Source of the DNA: Candidatus Zhuqueibacterota bacterium
Lineage (GTDB): Bacteria > Zhuqueibacterota > Zhuqueibacteria > Oceanimicrobiales > Oceanimicrobiaceae
Direction: 5' to 3'
Assembly (NCBI GenBank): GCA_029261995.1
Contig: JAJDAF010000016.1
Span: 1 to 64,000, forward strand
Length of the DNA: 64,000 nt
Both the position numbers and the translations under genes were made by a program. Each line of letters starts with the position of its first letter. The first letter of the stretch is position 1. The notes under the pieces were generated by a model, which saw only the letters and a program-made list of their open reading frames with translations, made no database searches and was not told the origin of the DNA. Shown here in pieces: positions 35,621 to 44,272 of this stretch.

Positions 35621-36880
35621 GTGGATAAGATAGTCATAAATGGTGGACATCCACTCCAAGGCACTATAGAAATAAGTGGCGCCAAGAACGCCGTTCTGCC
35701 AATAATGGCGGCGACGTTGCTCGCGGATGGCGTGTTTCGTATTACGAACGTGCCGGATTTGCGCGACGTGAAATCGATGGCACATCTGTTGCGCATCATA
35801 GGCGCGAAGGTTGAGTTTCGTGACAACACCCTCGAGATCGACACTAGTACGTGCAATTTCTTTGAGGCGCCATATGAGATAGTCAAAACCATGCGGGCTT
35901 CGATTTATGTGTTGGGCCCGCTGCTTGCCAAGTTCGGGCAGGCAAGAGTTTCGTTGCCTGGTGGATGCGCAATTGGTACGCGGCCCGTTGATCTCCATAT
36001 AAAAGGACTACAGCAACTCGGCGCAACCATTGACCTGGAGCGCGGTTACGTGGTTGCGACAGCCAGGCATCTTAGCGGTTCAAATCTGAACCTCGATGTT
36101 TCGAGCGTAGGGGCTACGGGAAATCTCCTGATGGCTGCCGTGCTCGCGCAGGGAAAGACCACTATTAACAACGCGTCGTGGGAGCCGGAAATTGTTGCGC
36201 TTGCCGATTTCCTTGTCAAGATGGGAGCGAGGATTGACGGCGTGGGTACCGCTCGGCTGACCATTCACGGGGTGACCAAGCTGGAACCCGTGCAGTTCGA
36301 AGTCATCCCGGACAGGATCGAAACCGGCACCTTTCTGATCGCCGCCGCTCTGGCCGGGGGACGTGTTCAATTGAACCGGACGAACGGTGCTCTGGTCAAT
36401 AGTCTTATTGCGAAATTGCGGCATGCCGGCGCTCAAGTTGAGGCGGGTGAGTCCACGATAGTCTGCGAGGCTGATGGCCGATTGAAACCGACGAGCATTA
36501 CCACAGCAGCTCACCCTGGGTTTCCAACGGATTTGCAGGCTCAGTGGATGGCGCTGATGTGCGTGGCCGAGGGCAGCAGCATCGTCACCGACACAGTTTT
36601 CTTTGACCGGTTCATGCATGTCGCTGAGTTGCGCCGGCTCGGTGCAAATATAGAGATGAATGGCAATGTCGCGGTGGTGACAGGCGTCGCGCATCTGGTC
36701 GGAGCGCCTGTAATGTCAACTGATTTACGTGCGAGCGCAAGTTTGATTCTTGCCGGGCTTGGCGCAGAGGGGCAGACAGATGTACTGCGCGTTTACCATC
36801 TTGACCGTGGTTACGAACGTATTGAAAACAAACTTAGGAGTCTGGGGGCGCAAATCCGGCGCGAGGAGGGAAGCCTGTAA
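35621..36880 (+). CDS. murA: UDP-N-acetylglucosamine 1-carboxyvinyltransferase
   Basis: 419 residues; adds enolpyruvate to UDP-GlcNAc, the first committed step of peptidoglycan synthesis. The N-terminal GAKNAVLPIMAA segment and the flexible loop PGGCAIGTRPVDLH with the catalytic Cys at 116 (fosfomycin target) are present, as are NLLMAAVLAQGKT and LRASASLILAGLGAEG. The start is GTG 35621, 8 bp after recN. Confidence 0.96.
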   Translation: MDKIVINGGHPLQGTIEISGAKNAVLPIMAATLLADGVFRITNVPDLRDVKSMAHLLRIIGAKVEFRDNTLEIDTSTCNFFEAPYEIVKTMRASIYVLGPLLAKFGQARVSLPGGCAIGTRPVDLHIKGLQQLGATIDLERGYVVATARHLSGSNLNLDVSSVGATGNLLMAAVLAQGKTTINNASWEPEIVALADFLVKMGARIDGVGTARLTIHGVTKLEPVQFEVIPDRIETGTFLIAAALAGGRVQLNRTNGALVNSLIAKLRHAGAQVEAGESTIVCEADGRLKPTSITTAAHPGFPTDLQAQWMALMCVAEGSSIVTDTVFFDRFMHVAELRRLGANIEMNGNVAVVTGVAHLVGAPVMSTDLRASASLILAGLGAEGQTDVLRVYHLDRGYERIENKLRSLGAQIRREEGSL

Positions 36881-36971
36881 ACGAACTCATCTAAACTGGA
36901 TATGCAATGTTTTGTGTTTTGCTGGCCTACGATTGTGGTCGGCCTGATGTTTTAATTAAGGAGTACGCATC

Positions 36972-37865
36972 ATGTCAGAGTTAAGAAAAATACTGGGAAC
37001 CTCATCACTATCACTGATGCTCGTGATATGGGGGCTCTTCACGGTTTGCAGCGGACGCGTACCGGATGTCGATTATGATGATGATTTTGCTGCCGACGAC
37101 AGCGAATTTCAAGGAAACGAAAGCGACGATATCATGACTCAACTGGCAATGCTGGATGACGATGAGTCCACCAAGCTCGAAGACTTCCAGAGAAACGAGA
37201 TTCTTGAGGCTCTTGGGATTGAACCGTCCGGGTCCGAAATAAGCAGAAAGGAAGAAGAAGATTTCCTAAGCGAAGAGTTGTTTCTGGACCTGGAAGTGGA
37301 AATTGCGGAACTGGAGAAAATGAACAGCCAGAAGAGGGCGCTGGCAGACAGCCTGAAAGATGAGGTGCAAGAAGCCGACTTCCGGCTGACCGCGCTGAAC
37401 CGGGTCGTTGGCGACACGCCTGGTGCTAGGTCTACTTTCACGGGTGCCACGAGATCGGCGCCTTCAGTGAATCGTGGCGCAATCAATTCGCAATACACCG
37501 ACGGCTATCAGAGTGCTCTGGATGACGTCTACGCACGCAGGTTCAACGAGGCGATTTCAAAGTTTCGTGACTTGCTTGTGCAGATGGACACACGGGACAA
37601 CCTGGCGGACAATTGCCAGTATTGGATTGGGGAGGCTTACTATGCCAGTGGCAACTATGACCTTGCGGCTGCCGAGTTCGAGAAAGTTTTTGCTTTTGAC
37701 GACGCAAACAAAGCAGACGACGCTCAATTCATGATTGGCCTGAGTGCAATAAAGATAGGTGATTCTGGGCTGGCACAGGCAGAGCTGCGCAGCCTGATGA
37801 CTTTCTATCAGGAAAGCGAGTACGTCGCCAGAGCAGAACGTGAGTTCAGCGGTTTGAATATGTAG
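36972..37865 (+). CDS. Tol-Pal-associated TPR protein (CpoB/YbgF-like)
   Basis: 297 residues. A hydrophobic export segment (LSLMLVIWGLFTVCSG, about residues 14-30) leads into an acidic linker, a coiled coil with EIAELEKMNSQKRALADSLK, and C-terminal tetratricopeptide repeats (QSALDDVYARRFNEAISKFRDLL, YWIGEAYYASGNYDLAAAEF, AQFMIGLSAIKIGDSGLAQAE). This order is that of CpoB/YbgF, which couples Tol-Pal function to peptidoglycan synthesis. The lipobox is not canonical (VC). No tol or pal gene is adjacent. Start ATG 36972 has AAGGAG. Confidence 0.7.
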   Translation: MSELRKILGTSSLSLMLVIWGLFTVCSGRVPDVDYDDDFAADDSEFQGNESDDIMTQLAMLDDDESTKLEDFQRNEILEALGIEPSGSEISRKEEEDFLSEELFLDLEVEIAELEKMNSQKRALADSLKDEVQEADFRLTALNRVVGDTPGARSTFTGATRSAPSVNRGAINSQYTDGYQSALDDVYARRFNEAISKFRDLLVQMDTRDNLADNCQYWIGEAYYASGNYDLAAAEFEKVFAFDDANKADDAQFMIGLSAIKIGDSGLAQAELRSLMTFYQESEYVARAEREFSGLNM

Positions 37866-37928
37866 TGACGCGGTATCGCCGACCGAAAATTTCCTCTTTC
37901 TTTTCGAAATATTTCTTAGTATTATAGC

Positions 37929-37960
37929 GCGGAGCAACCGAACATCGTTCGTTGCTCCGC
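37929..37960 (+). terminator. Strong hairpin between the CpoB-like gene and dnaE
   Basis: GCGGAGCAAC at 37929-37938 pairs with GTTGCTCCGC at 37951-37960, extended by GAAC/GTTC across a one-base bulge, so about 14 pairs. No T tract follows. It may end the upstream transcript or sit in the dnaE leader; a weak promoter-like TATTAT at 37920-37925 would start RNA just at it. Confidence 0.45.
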
Positions 37961-38066
37961 TGCCTTTTCACTGGGGTGGAGACAAATGTGGCTGTAATAC
38001 TAAATGAACGTCCGTTTCCCCCTGTAACTTCTACTCACAACTTCATCCGGTTCCGCGATACTGTAA

Positions 38067-41000
38067 ATGTCGGATTTCATCCATCTGCACAACCATTCAC
38101 ACTACAGCCTGCTCGACGGGGCGTGTAAGTTAGATGACTTCGTTGCCGAGGCAGTCAAAAATGAGATGCCGGCCATCGCTCTCACTGACCATGGCACCAT
38201 GTTTGGCGCAATCGATTTTTATCAGAAAGCGCGCAAGAATGGCGTCAAGCCCATCGTGGGGGTCGAGGCCTACATGGCGCCAGGTAGTCGGAAAGACCGA
38301 AAACAGGTTGAGGGAATCTCAACAACATCTTTTCACCTTGTCTTGCTGGCGAAGAATTTTGTAGGTTATCAAAATCTCATGCGCCTGGTGTCAACGGCGT
38401 ATCTGGATGGCTTCTACTACAAGCCACGCATGGACAAGGAAGTGCTCCGGGAGTATTCTGAGGGTATCGTGGCGCTGTCAGCCTGCTTGAAAGGTGAGGT
38501 CTCTTACACCTTCCTGAAAAAGGGTTACGAAGCGGCCAAGGCCGCCGCAATGGAATATCGTGAGATTTTCAAAGACGACTTCTACCTTGAAATTCAAAAC
38601 CACGGTATACCCGAGGAAGACATGGCGCGCGAGGGAATTGTCGAGCTGAGCAAGGACCTCAGCATTCCGTATGTTGCTACCAACGACATTCACTATCTCA
38701 AGCAAGGCCATTATCTGCCTCATGACTGCCTGATTTGCCTGCAGACAGGCAAAGACCGCGATGACCCGAAGCGGCTGAAGTACAGCACGGATCAGATTTA
38801 CTTCAAGTCGCAACAGGAAATGCATGATACATTTCCCGACTATCCTGACGCGCTGAAGCTGACGGCTGAAATCGCGGACAAGTGCAATCTCGATATCCCG
38901 CTCAACGTCACATATTTGCCGAACTACGAAATCCCCGAATCGGACCCGGCGGAAACGCTTGATGACTACCTCAAGAAGCTTTCTTACGATGGCGCCCGGC
39001 AGCGATTTGGCGGGGAGATAACTCCGGAGGCCGATGCCCGTCTCAAGCATGAATTGGGCATCATTAAGGAGATGGGCTATTCCGGTTACTTTCTGATCGT
39101 GATGGATTTTATTCAGTACGCCAAACGTCACGACATTCCTGTGGGGCCGGGGCGCGGTTCTGCCGCGGGTAGCCTGGTGTCCTACTGTCTTGAAATCACC
39201 AACATTGACCCCCTGAAATACAATCTCATTTTCGAGCGGTTTCTCAATCCTGAACGCGTGACCATGCCGGATATTGACATAGATTTTTGCTATGAGCGCC
39301 GCGAGCAGGTCATTGATTATGTTCGGGAAAAGTACGGCGAGAAGAATGTCACCCAAATCATCACGTTTGGAACCATGGCAGCCCGCGCTGTCATCCGGGA
39401 TGTGGGAAGAGTACTGAAAATCAGTTATGGCGACGTCGATCGTATCGCGAAGATGATTCCGCCAAACCCTGGCATGACGCTTAAGAAGGCGTTTGAGCTT
39501 GTTCCCGATTTGGAAAAGCTGGAAAAGGAGAATGAGACTTACAAGGAGCTAATCGAGTATTCCCGGGTGCTGGAAGGGCTTGCGCGCCACGCATCGACGC
39601 ATGCCGCCGGAGTGGTGATTACACCCGACGACTTGACGAACTACACGCCGCTCTACAAGTCATCTCAGGGTGATGTCACGACGCAGTATGACATGAAAAT
39701 TCTCGAAGAAATCGGCGTCTTGAAAATGGATTTTCTCGGGCTGCGCACGCTAACGGTCATCAAGAAAGCCCTCGAAACCTTGCACGAAAAGGGTCTTGAT
39801 GTCGATGTTGCGGACGTTTCTCTGGAGGATAAGGAAACATACGAAATTTTTTGCAAGGGCGAAACGGTCGCGATCTTTCAGTTCGAAAGTTCCGGCATGC
39901 GAGACCATCTCAGAAAGCTCAAACCTCAGCAATTTGAAGATCTTATCGCGATGAACGCCCTCTACCGGCCGGGCCCGATGGATTGGATTGATGATTTTGT
40001 CGCGCGCCGGCATGGCAGAAAGAAAATCGAGTACCTGCATCCGTTGCTGGAGCCGATTCTAAAAGAAACCTATGGCATCATTGTTTATCAGGAACAGGTA
40101 ATGCGCATCGCCAGTGCTCTCGCCGGTTTCAGTATGGGAAAAGCGGATCTGCTGCGGCGCGCAATGGGCAAGAAGAAGAAAGAGCTCATGGCCGAGCAAA
40201 GGGAGTTGTTTATCAACGGCGCTGCCGAGCGCGATATCTCCAAGAAGGTCGCGAACGAAATTTTCGACATGATGGACAAGTTCGCGGGCTATGGATTCGT
40301 GAAGCCCCATGCGACATGTTATGCATTTGTCGCCTTCCAGACTGCATACCTGAAGCGACATCACCCCGCGGAGTTTCTTGCAGCTGCCATCTCGACCGAA
40401 ATGGGTTCATCAAGCCGTGTGGTTATCTTGATTGAAGAATGCAAGCGTATGGGAATCACCGTCAAACCGCCCGATGTGAATGAGAGCCAGAATGATTTCA
40501 AAGTCGATGGCAATGATATTCGTTTTGGACTTGGCGCCATCAAGAATGTAGGAAAGGGCGCAATTGAATTCATCGTCAAGGAGCGTGAGGCAGATGGAAA
40601 ATATAAGAATCTGTTTGAGTTCTGCGAACGCGTGGATTCCCGACAGGTGAACAAGAAGGTACTCGAAAGCTTGATCCAGTCCGGGGCTATGGATTCTTTG
40701 GATGGCCACCGAGCCCAAAAACTGGCGGATCTCGAAACAGCAATAGGCTTTGCGCAGTCTGCCAACTCGGCGAGGATGAAACGCCAAACATCCATCTTTG
40801 ATATGGCCGGCGACCATGACGACATCCCGGCCTATCCAAGGTTGCCGATGGTTTCTCCCTGGAGTAATTCAGAAGTTCTGGCCATCGAAAAGGAGATGCT
40901 CGGCTTCTATGTTTCCGGGCACCCGCTGGATAGATTTGCCCACGAGGTCCGAACGTTCGCATCTCTAACTCTGAATGTGATAAACGACAGACCGGATGGC

Positions 41001-41504
41001 ACTCCGGTCAAGGTTTGTGGTATCATCACGGAGTGCAAGACCATCTTTGACCGCAAGAACAAGGCTATGGCTTTTGTAACGCTTGAGGATTTCCATGGGT
41101 CAGTCGAAGTAATAGTGTTCTCCAGCGTTTACGAGAACCTGAAGGACACCCTGCTAGCTGATAAGATGGTGCTTATTACAGGCCGTGTCAACCGGCGCGA
41201 TGAGGAAGATGATGCCAAGGTACTATGCGAGGGCGCGGTTCCGCTCGACCGAGCGTGGCAGGAATATGGAAAGAGCCTTCATCTAACCATGAATGTGCTG
41301 GGGGTTGACGACCCGCTGTTGAACGAAGTTTCGGCTTTGCTTAAGCAAAACCCGGGGAGTTGCAGTCTGTTTATTAACCTGAACATCCCGGAGCAGGAAT
41401 CTAAAACGATTCGTTCGAAGAGAATGAAAGTAAAGCCCTCGTCGGATATGATTGTCCGTCTGCGCGGTTTGCTCGGACAGGAAAACGTTTGGATGGAAGG
41501 CTGA
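38067..41504 (+). CDS. dnaE: DNA polymerase III alpha subunit
   Basis: 1145 residues, the replicative polymerase. The N-terminal PHP domain begins IHLHNHSHYSLLDGACKLDDF; the catalytic Asp residues are in MPDIDIDFCYERR; HASTHAAGVVI and MGKKKKELM follow, and the C-terminal OB fold is VCGIITECKTIFDRKNKAM... The length is typical of DnaE1. The ATG at 38067 gives the canonical start but has no visible ribosome binding site; an overlapping upstream frame starting at GTG 37989 with GGTGGAG is noted as a finding. Confidence 0.96.
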   Translation: MSDFIHLHNHSHYSLLDGACKLDDFVAEAVKNEMPAIALTDHGTMFGAIDFYQKARKNGVKPIVGVEAYMAPGSRKDRKQVEGISTTSFHLVLLAKNFVGYQNLMRLVSTAYLDGFYYKPRMDKEVLREYSEGIVALSACLKGEVSYTFLKKGYEAAKAAAMEYREIFKDDFYLEIQNHGIPEEDMAREGIVELSKDLSIPYVATNDIHYLKQGHYLPHDCLICLQTGKDRDDPKRLKYSTDQIYFKSQQEMHDTFPDYPDALKLTAEIADKCNLDIPLNVTYLPNYEIPESDPAETLDDYLKKLSYDGARQRFGGEITPEADARLKHELGIIKEMGYSGYFLIVMDFIQYAKRHDIPVGPGRGSAAGSLVSYCLEITNIDPLKYNLIFERFLNPERVTMPDIDIDFCYERREQVIDYVREKYGEKNVTQIITFGTMAARAVIRDVGRVLKISYGDVDRIAKMIPPNPGMTLKKAFELVPDLEKLEKENETYKELIEYSRVLEGLARHASTHAAGVVITPDDLTNYTPLYKSSQGDVTTQYDMKILEEIGVLKMDFLGLRTLTVIKKALETLHEKGLDVDVADVSLEDKETYEIFCKGETVAIFQFESSGMRDHLRKLKPQQFEDLIAMNALYRPGPMDWIDDFVARRHGRKKIEYLHPLLEPILKETYGIIVYQEQVMRIASALAGFSMGKADLLRRAMGKKKKELMAEQRELFINGAAERDISKKVANEIFDMMDKFAGYGFVKPHATCYAFVAFQTAYLKRHHPAEFLAAAISTEMGSSSRVVILIEECKRMGITVKPPDVNESQNDFKVDGNDIRFGLGAIKNVGKGAIEFIVKEREADGKYKNLFEFCERVDSRQVNKKVLESLIQSGAMDSLDGHRAQKLADLETAIGFAQSANSARMKRQTSIFDMAGDHDDIPAYPRLPMVSPWSNSEVLAIEKEMLGFYVSGHPLDRFAHEVRTFASLTLNVINDRPDGTPVKVCGIITECKTIFDRKNKAMAFVTLEDFHGSVEVIVFSSVYENLKDTLLADKMVLITGRVNRRDEEDDAKVLCEGAVPLDRAWQEYGKSLHLTMNVLGVDDPLLNEVSALLKQNPGSCSLFINLNIPEQESKTIRSKRMKVKPSSDMIVRLRGLLGQENVWMEG

Positions 41505-41546
41505 CCAGGGCACGCTCAACACTTATTCAAGGAAAGGAGTTTTTGA

Positions 41547-42113
41547 ATGGAACAAGTTATCGCTCGCATCAAGAACATCTTGATGACCCCCGAGGCTGCA
41601 ATCGAGGAACTCAAGAGTGAGACCATGAACGTCACTGACGTCATGAAAGAGTATGTGGTAATCGCTGCGGCAGTCCCGGGCGCGGCGATGTTTTTCGGTT
41701 TGATTGGGCCGCAGCTTCCGCTGTTGCGTTCCCTGCTTTACGGAGTATTCATCTATGCCATTTGTGTTGCCGGCGTGCTCGGTTTCGGCAAAATCATTGA
41801 CGCTCTGGCGCCGCATTTCAACTCGACAAAGAATGACACCAATGCCTTCAAGGTGTCTCTTGCCGCCTTCACGCCGTCCTTTGTCTCTGGTATCTTCAAT
41901 CTCAATCCCAATCTGACGTTTCTGTGGGTGCTGGGCTCGTTGTACGGGACCTACATTCTGTATTTGACCCTGCCGAAACTCATGGAAACACCTGAGGACA
42001 AGAGAATTGCCTACGCCGCCATTGGCAGCGTTGTCATCTACGTCGTGATGTTCGTTTTGTGGCGGATCGCAAGAGGCATCGCTCTCGGAGATATTTCGCA
42101 TTCGTTTCGGTAG
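41547..42113 (+). CDS. Yip1-family membrane protein
   Basis: 188 residues. After a soluble start (ARIKNILMTPEAAIEEL) there are about four or five membrane helices (YVVIAAAVPGAAMFFGLIG, YGVFIYAICVAGVLGFGKII, FVSGIFNLNPNLTFLWVLGS, AAIGSVVIYVVMFVLW), and the conserved PKLMETPEDKRIAYAA segment of Yip1/YIP1-domain proteins. Function in bacteria is unknown. ATG 41547 has GGAAAGGAG upstream. Confidence 0.75.
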   Translation: MEQVIARIKNILMTPEAAIEELKSETMNVTDVMKEYVVIAAAVPGAAMFFGLIGPQLPLLRSLLYGVFIYAICVAGVLGFGKIIDALAPHFNSTKNDTNAFKVSLAAFTPSFVSGIFNLNPNLTFLWVLGSLYGTYILYLTLPKLMETPEDKRIAYAAIGSVVIYVVMFVLWRIARGIALGDISHSFR

Positions 42114-42144
42114 GCAGACCTGTTACATTTTTTCCGCTCGAGGA

Positions 42145-42167
42145 AGGGGGCAGGCTATCTGCCCCTT
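42145..42167 (+). terminator. Hairpin after the Yip1-like gene
   Basis: GGGGCAG at 42147-42153 pairs with CTGCCCC at 42159-42165 around a 5-base loop, extended by two more pairs. The tail CTTGTAGC is only weakly T-rich, so termination efficiency is uncertain. Confidence 0.5.
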
Positions 42168-42212
42168 GTAGCTTTCCACGTTACGCGAATTCCGTGCACC
42201 TCCGGTCCAGCC

Positions 42213-42241
42213 TTGTCTGTCAATGCGGAAGAAACTATACG
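42213..42241 (+). promoter_or_regulatory. Possible promoter of an intergenic RNA
   Basis: TTGTCT at 42213-42218, 17-bp spacer, TATACG at 42236-42241, in the 450-bp gap between the Yip1-like and barrel genes. Confidence 0.45.
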
Positions 42242-42247
42242 CTTCCA

Positions 42248-42451
42248 CATCTCTTCTGATACTTCACGTCATTACGTTACGGTATTACCATTGCGTAACG
42301 CTGATTCGTTAGACTGCCAGAGACACCGCCGTCTCAGAGACCACTGCGCGTCTCTTTGACAGCACAAAAGGACCCGCAAGAAAGCAGACACCATAAAAAA
42401 CAAGCGGATAGGTGGTCGTCGAGCAACATTTGTGTTGCCGGATATTTTTTT
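42248..42451 (+). ncRNA. Possible structured RNA of about 200 nt
   Basis: No credible protein frame is present in this gap. From the promoter at 42213-42241 the RNA would contain CGTTACG/CGTAACG (42276-42282 with 42295-42301), two tandem hairpins GAGAC/GTCTC (42321-42325 with 42332-42336) and AGAGAC/GTCTCT (42337-42342 with 42351-42356), and end at GCAACA/TGTTGC (42423-42438) followed five bases later by a run of seven T. No known RNA family is recognised; it could instead be the long leader of the barrel gene. Confidence 0.4.
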
Positions 42452-42563
42452 GATTTTATCGCCTGAGACTTGGAACGCCATTTGCTTAAGCACGGTCGAG
42501 TACCGCAACAATTCGACACATCAAGTGGTTTAGATTGAGTTATTCAACTGAGAGGCAAGCATC

Positions 42564-43553
42564 ATGGTGAAAAGGATTTTGATGACCACATCGTTGTTCG
42601 TTTTGATGGTGACAGCCGCATTCAGCGACGGCAGCATCACCGTAATCAAAGTGAATGGTCCCTACGGCATCATCAGTAAGGGCGTCAACCAGGGTCTCCA
42701 GGAAGGCCAAGTGTTGTTCGCCCGCCGCGACGACGGCGCGGGTGAGACTGACATTTGTAAAGTAAAAATCATTCGAGCAACCGCTAATCGTGCCGCCATC
42801 GAACAGGTATCACGACCACAGGGCACCGTTCTTATGAAAGGTGACGTGCTCTATGAGCGCGGGACGGAAACAGCAGTGCGCTCACGACAGACCCGTGGAA
42901 GAGCGAGAATTGAAGAAACCTTTGCTTCCAGAAGCCCAGATCGACGGTCGCGGCCCCAAACAACCATCGAGCCGCTAACCGAGCCGGCGCACAACCCGCC
43001 ACCGACTGAGACCGAGGAAGTCTACCGTCCGCCCAGCAGGCGGGTCTATTCCACAGTGGAAAAACTGCGCAAACCCTGGCTCGGCTTCCAGGTAGGAGGG
43101 ATGTTTCCGGGCGGGCAATTTTCCAACACCTACTCCGCTAGCCCCAAATATGGACTCAGCTACATGGTAGCGACTGGCAACCACTTCAACCTGGGAGTTG
43201 AACTCAACCATTCTTCACTGAGCGGGTCAGCGTTTGGCAGCAGTTCATCGTTCAGCAACGACACTTCGTCCATGCTTGAAGCCCTGGTCGTCTTTCAGAA
43301 GTTCTTCGGCGACCATTTCTTCCTGGAGGGTGGTGGCGGCGTGTTTCGTCCCAAGTTGCGGCTGACGTCCGTCGATGATGTCGAGACAACCTACTCGTCC
43401 ACCCATTTCGGATTCGTGGGCGGTGGCGGCTTTGTAATCCCGACCAGTCCCTTTGCTGGTTTCATGATGAAGGGCAGATTGCACAACTACTTCGATGCAA
43501 CCAGCAAGCACTACTTTGGGTTGTCAGGTGGGTTTCGTTTTAAGATTCGGTAG
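42564..43553 (+). CDS. Outer-membrane beta-barrel protein of unknown function
   Basis: 329 residues. A signal peptide (MTTSLFVLMVTAAFS) is followed by an SH3-like region about residues 24-95 (VIKVNGPYGIISKGVNQGLQ), a proline- and arginine-rich linker, and from about 170 a barrel-like region with alternating strands (LGFQVGGMFPGGQFSNTY, HFNLGVELNHSS, FFLEGGGGVFRPKLRL) ending in HYFGLSGGFRFKIR, a good C-terminal barrel signal. No name can be given. The ATG 42564 has GAGAGG upstream. Confidence 0.7.
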   Translation: MVKRILMTTSLFVLMVTAAFSDGSITVIKVNGPYGIISKGVNQGLQEGQVLFARRDDGAGETDICKVKIIRATANRAAIEQVSRPQGTVLMKGDVLYERGTETAVRSRQTRGRARIEETFASRSPDRRSRPQTTIEPLTEPAHNPPPTETEEVYRPPSRRVYSTVEKLRKPWLGFQVGGMFPGGQFSNTYSASPKYGLSYMVATGNHFNLGVELNHSSLSGSAFGSSSSFSNDTSSMLEALVVFQKFFGDHFFLEGGGGVFRPKLRLTSVDDVETTYSSTHFGFVGGGGFVIPTSPFAGFMMKGRLHNYFDATSKHYFGLSGGFRFKIR

Positions 43554-43564
43554 GGCGTAAAAAA

Positions 43565-43619
43565 GCCTCGGCATTCTCGGAAGTCAGGCAAAGAAGCAGA
43601 GTCGGTGGAATACCGAGGC
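43565..43619 (+). promoter_or_regulatory. Hairpin between the barrel gene and a 13-codon ORF
   Basis: GCCTCGG at 43565-43571 pairs with CCGAGGC at 43613-43619; one mismatch is followed by four more pairs (ATTC/GAAT). It closes a loop of about 31 bases just after the barrel gene. Confidence 0.5.
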
Positions 43620-43645
43620 CCAAATCAAGGAGGAACATATAACTC

Positions 43646-43687
43646 ATGACCTGCCACTTTCATCGTCATTGCCCCCAGATACTTTAG
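43646..43687 (+). CDS. Possible 13-residue Cys/His-rich peptide
   Basis: ATG 43646 is 12 bp after a near-perfect AAGGAGG (43627-43633) and encodes MTCHFHRHCPQIL, with two Cys and three His in thirteen residues. It is followed within 10 bp by an intrinsic terminator. The layout is that of a leader peptide or a small free-standing gene; the sequence is too short to identify. Confidence 0.35.
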   Translation: MTCHFHRHCPQIL

Positions 43688-43696
43688 CCTTTTTTG

Positions 43697-43726
43697 ATGC
43701 CCGGACCTTCTCCGGGCATTTTTTTT
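43697..43726 (+). terminator. Strong intrinsic terminator before nuoA
   Basis: ATGCCCGGA at 43697-43705 and TCCGGGCAT at 43711-43719 form a perfect 9-bp stem with a 5-base loop and eight T. Confidence 0.93.
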
Positions 43727-43727
43727 A

Positions 43728-43756
43728 TTGACTCTGTTACCAAAATTTGTTATCAT
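43728..43756 (+). promoter_or_regulatory. Promoter of the nuo cluster
   Basis: TTGACT at 43728-43733, 17-bp spacer, TATCAT at 43751-43756, starting one base after the terminator T tract. The nuoA start follows at 43811. Confidence 0.7.
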
Positions 43757-43810
43757 TGCGCGTGACAATTGGCAGTTGTCTTGATTCCCCATTCTTCACA
43801 AAGGTTCTCA

Positions 43811-44242
43811 ATGCTTTTCAATTTCGCTAATGTATTGACTTTTATCGTCTTCGGTGCGGTTTTTGTTGGCATAAATATCACCTTGTCGCGGATTCTGCAG
43901 GCGCGTAACCCGCATCCAGTGAAGCTGAGCACCTATGAGTGTGGTGAGTTGCCGGAAGGCGACTCCTGGATCCAGTTCAACATCAGGTTTTATGTGATTG
44001 CCTTGATATTCTTAATCTTCGAGGTTGAGATTGTGTTTCTCTTTCCATGGGCAACTGTGTTCAAAGAATTGGGCCTGTTTGCCTTCGTGGAAATGATGAT
44101 TTTCGTCTTCATCCTTCTGGTTGGGCTAGCCTACGTGTGGGTGAAAGGCGATCTTGAGTGGGATAAATCAACCGCGGTGCCGGATCCTGCCTTAGCTCCT
44201 TCTGCCGCCCGCCAGGAACTCACTGAAGCGATAGCCTCATAG
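43811..44242 (+). CDS. nuoA: NADH-quinone oxidoreductase subunit A
   Basis: 143 residues, three membrane helices. The family segment TYECGELPEGDSWIQFNIRFYVIALIFLIFEVEIVFLFPWA (quoted here in two parts: YECGEL and FNIRFY...FEVE) is clear. It is a small subunit near the quinone site of complex I. ATG 43811 is chosen for the AAAGG upstream and the usual length; a GTG or TTG at 43769 would add 14 residues. Confidence 0.92.
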   Translation: MLFNFANVLTFIVFGAVFVGINITLSRILQARNPHPVKLSTYECGELPEGDSWIQFNIRFYVIALIFLIFEVEIVFLFPWATVFKELGLFAFVEMMIFVFILLVGLAYVWVKGDLEWDKSTAVPDPALAPSAARQELTEAIAS

Positions 44243-44272
44243 CAACGAGCGGAAAGGAAACGACGCAAACGG

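Noticed and set aside
38478-39356. 292-codon open frame on the - strand inside dnaE
   Set aside because: Shadow of the dnaE PHP and polymerase region; the sense strand is unambiguous.
42272-42511. 79-codon frame on the - strand in the gap before the barrel gene
   Set aside because: No ribosome binding site, odd composition, and it overlaps the hairpins of the possible RNA.
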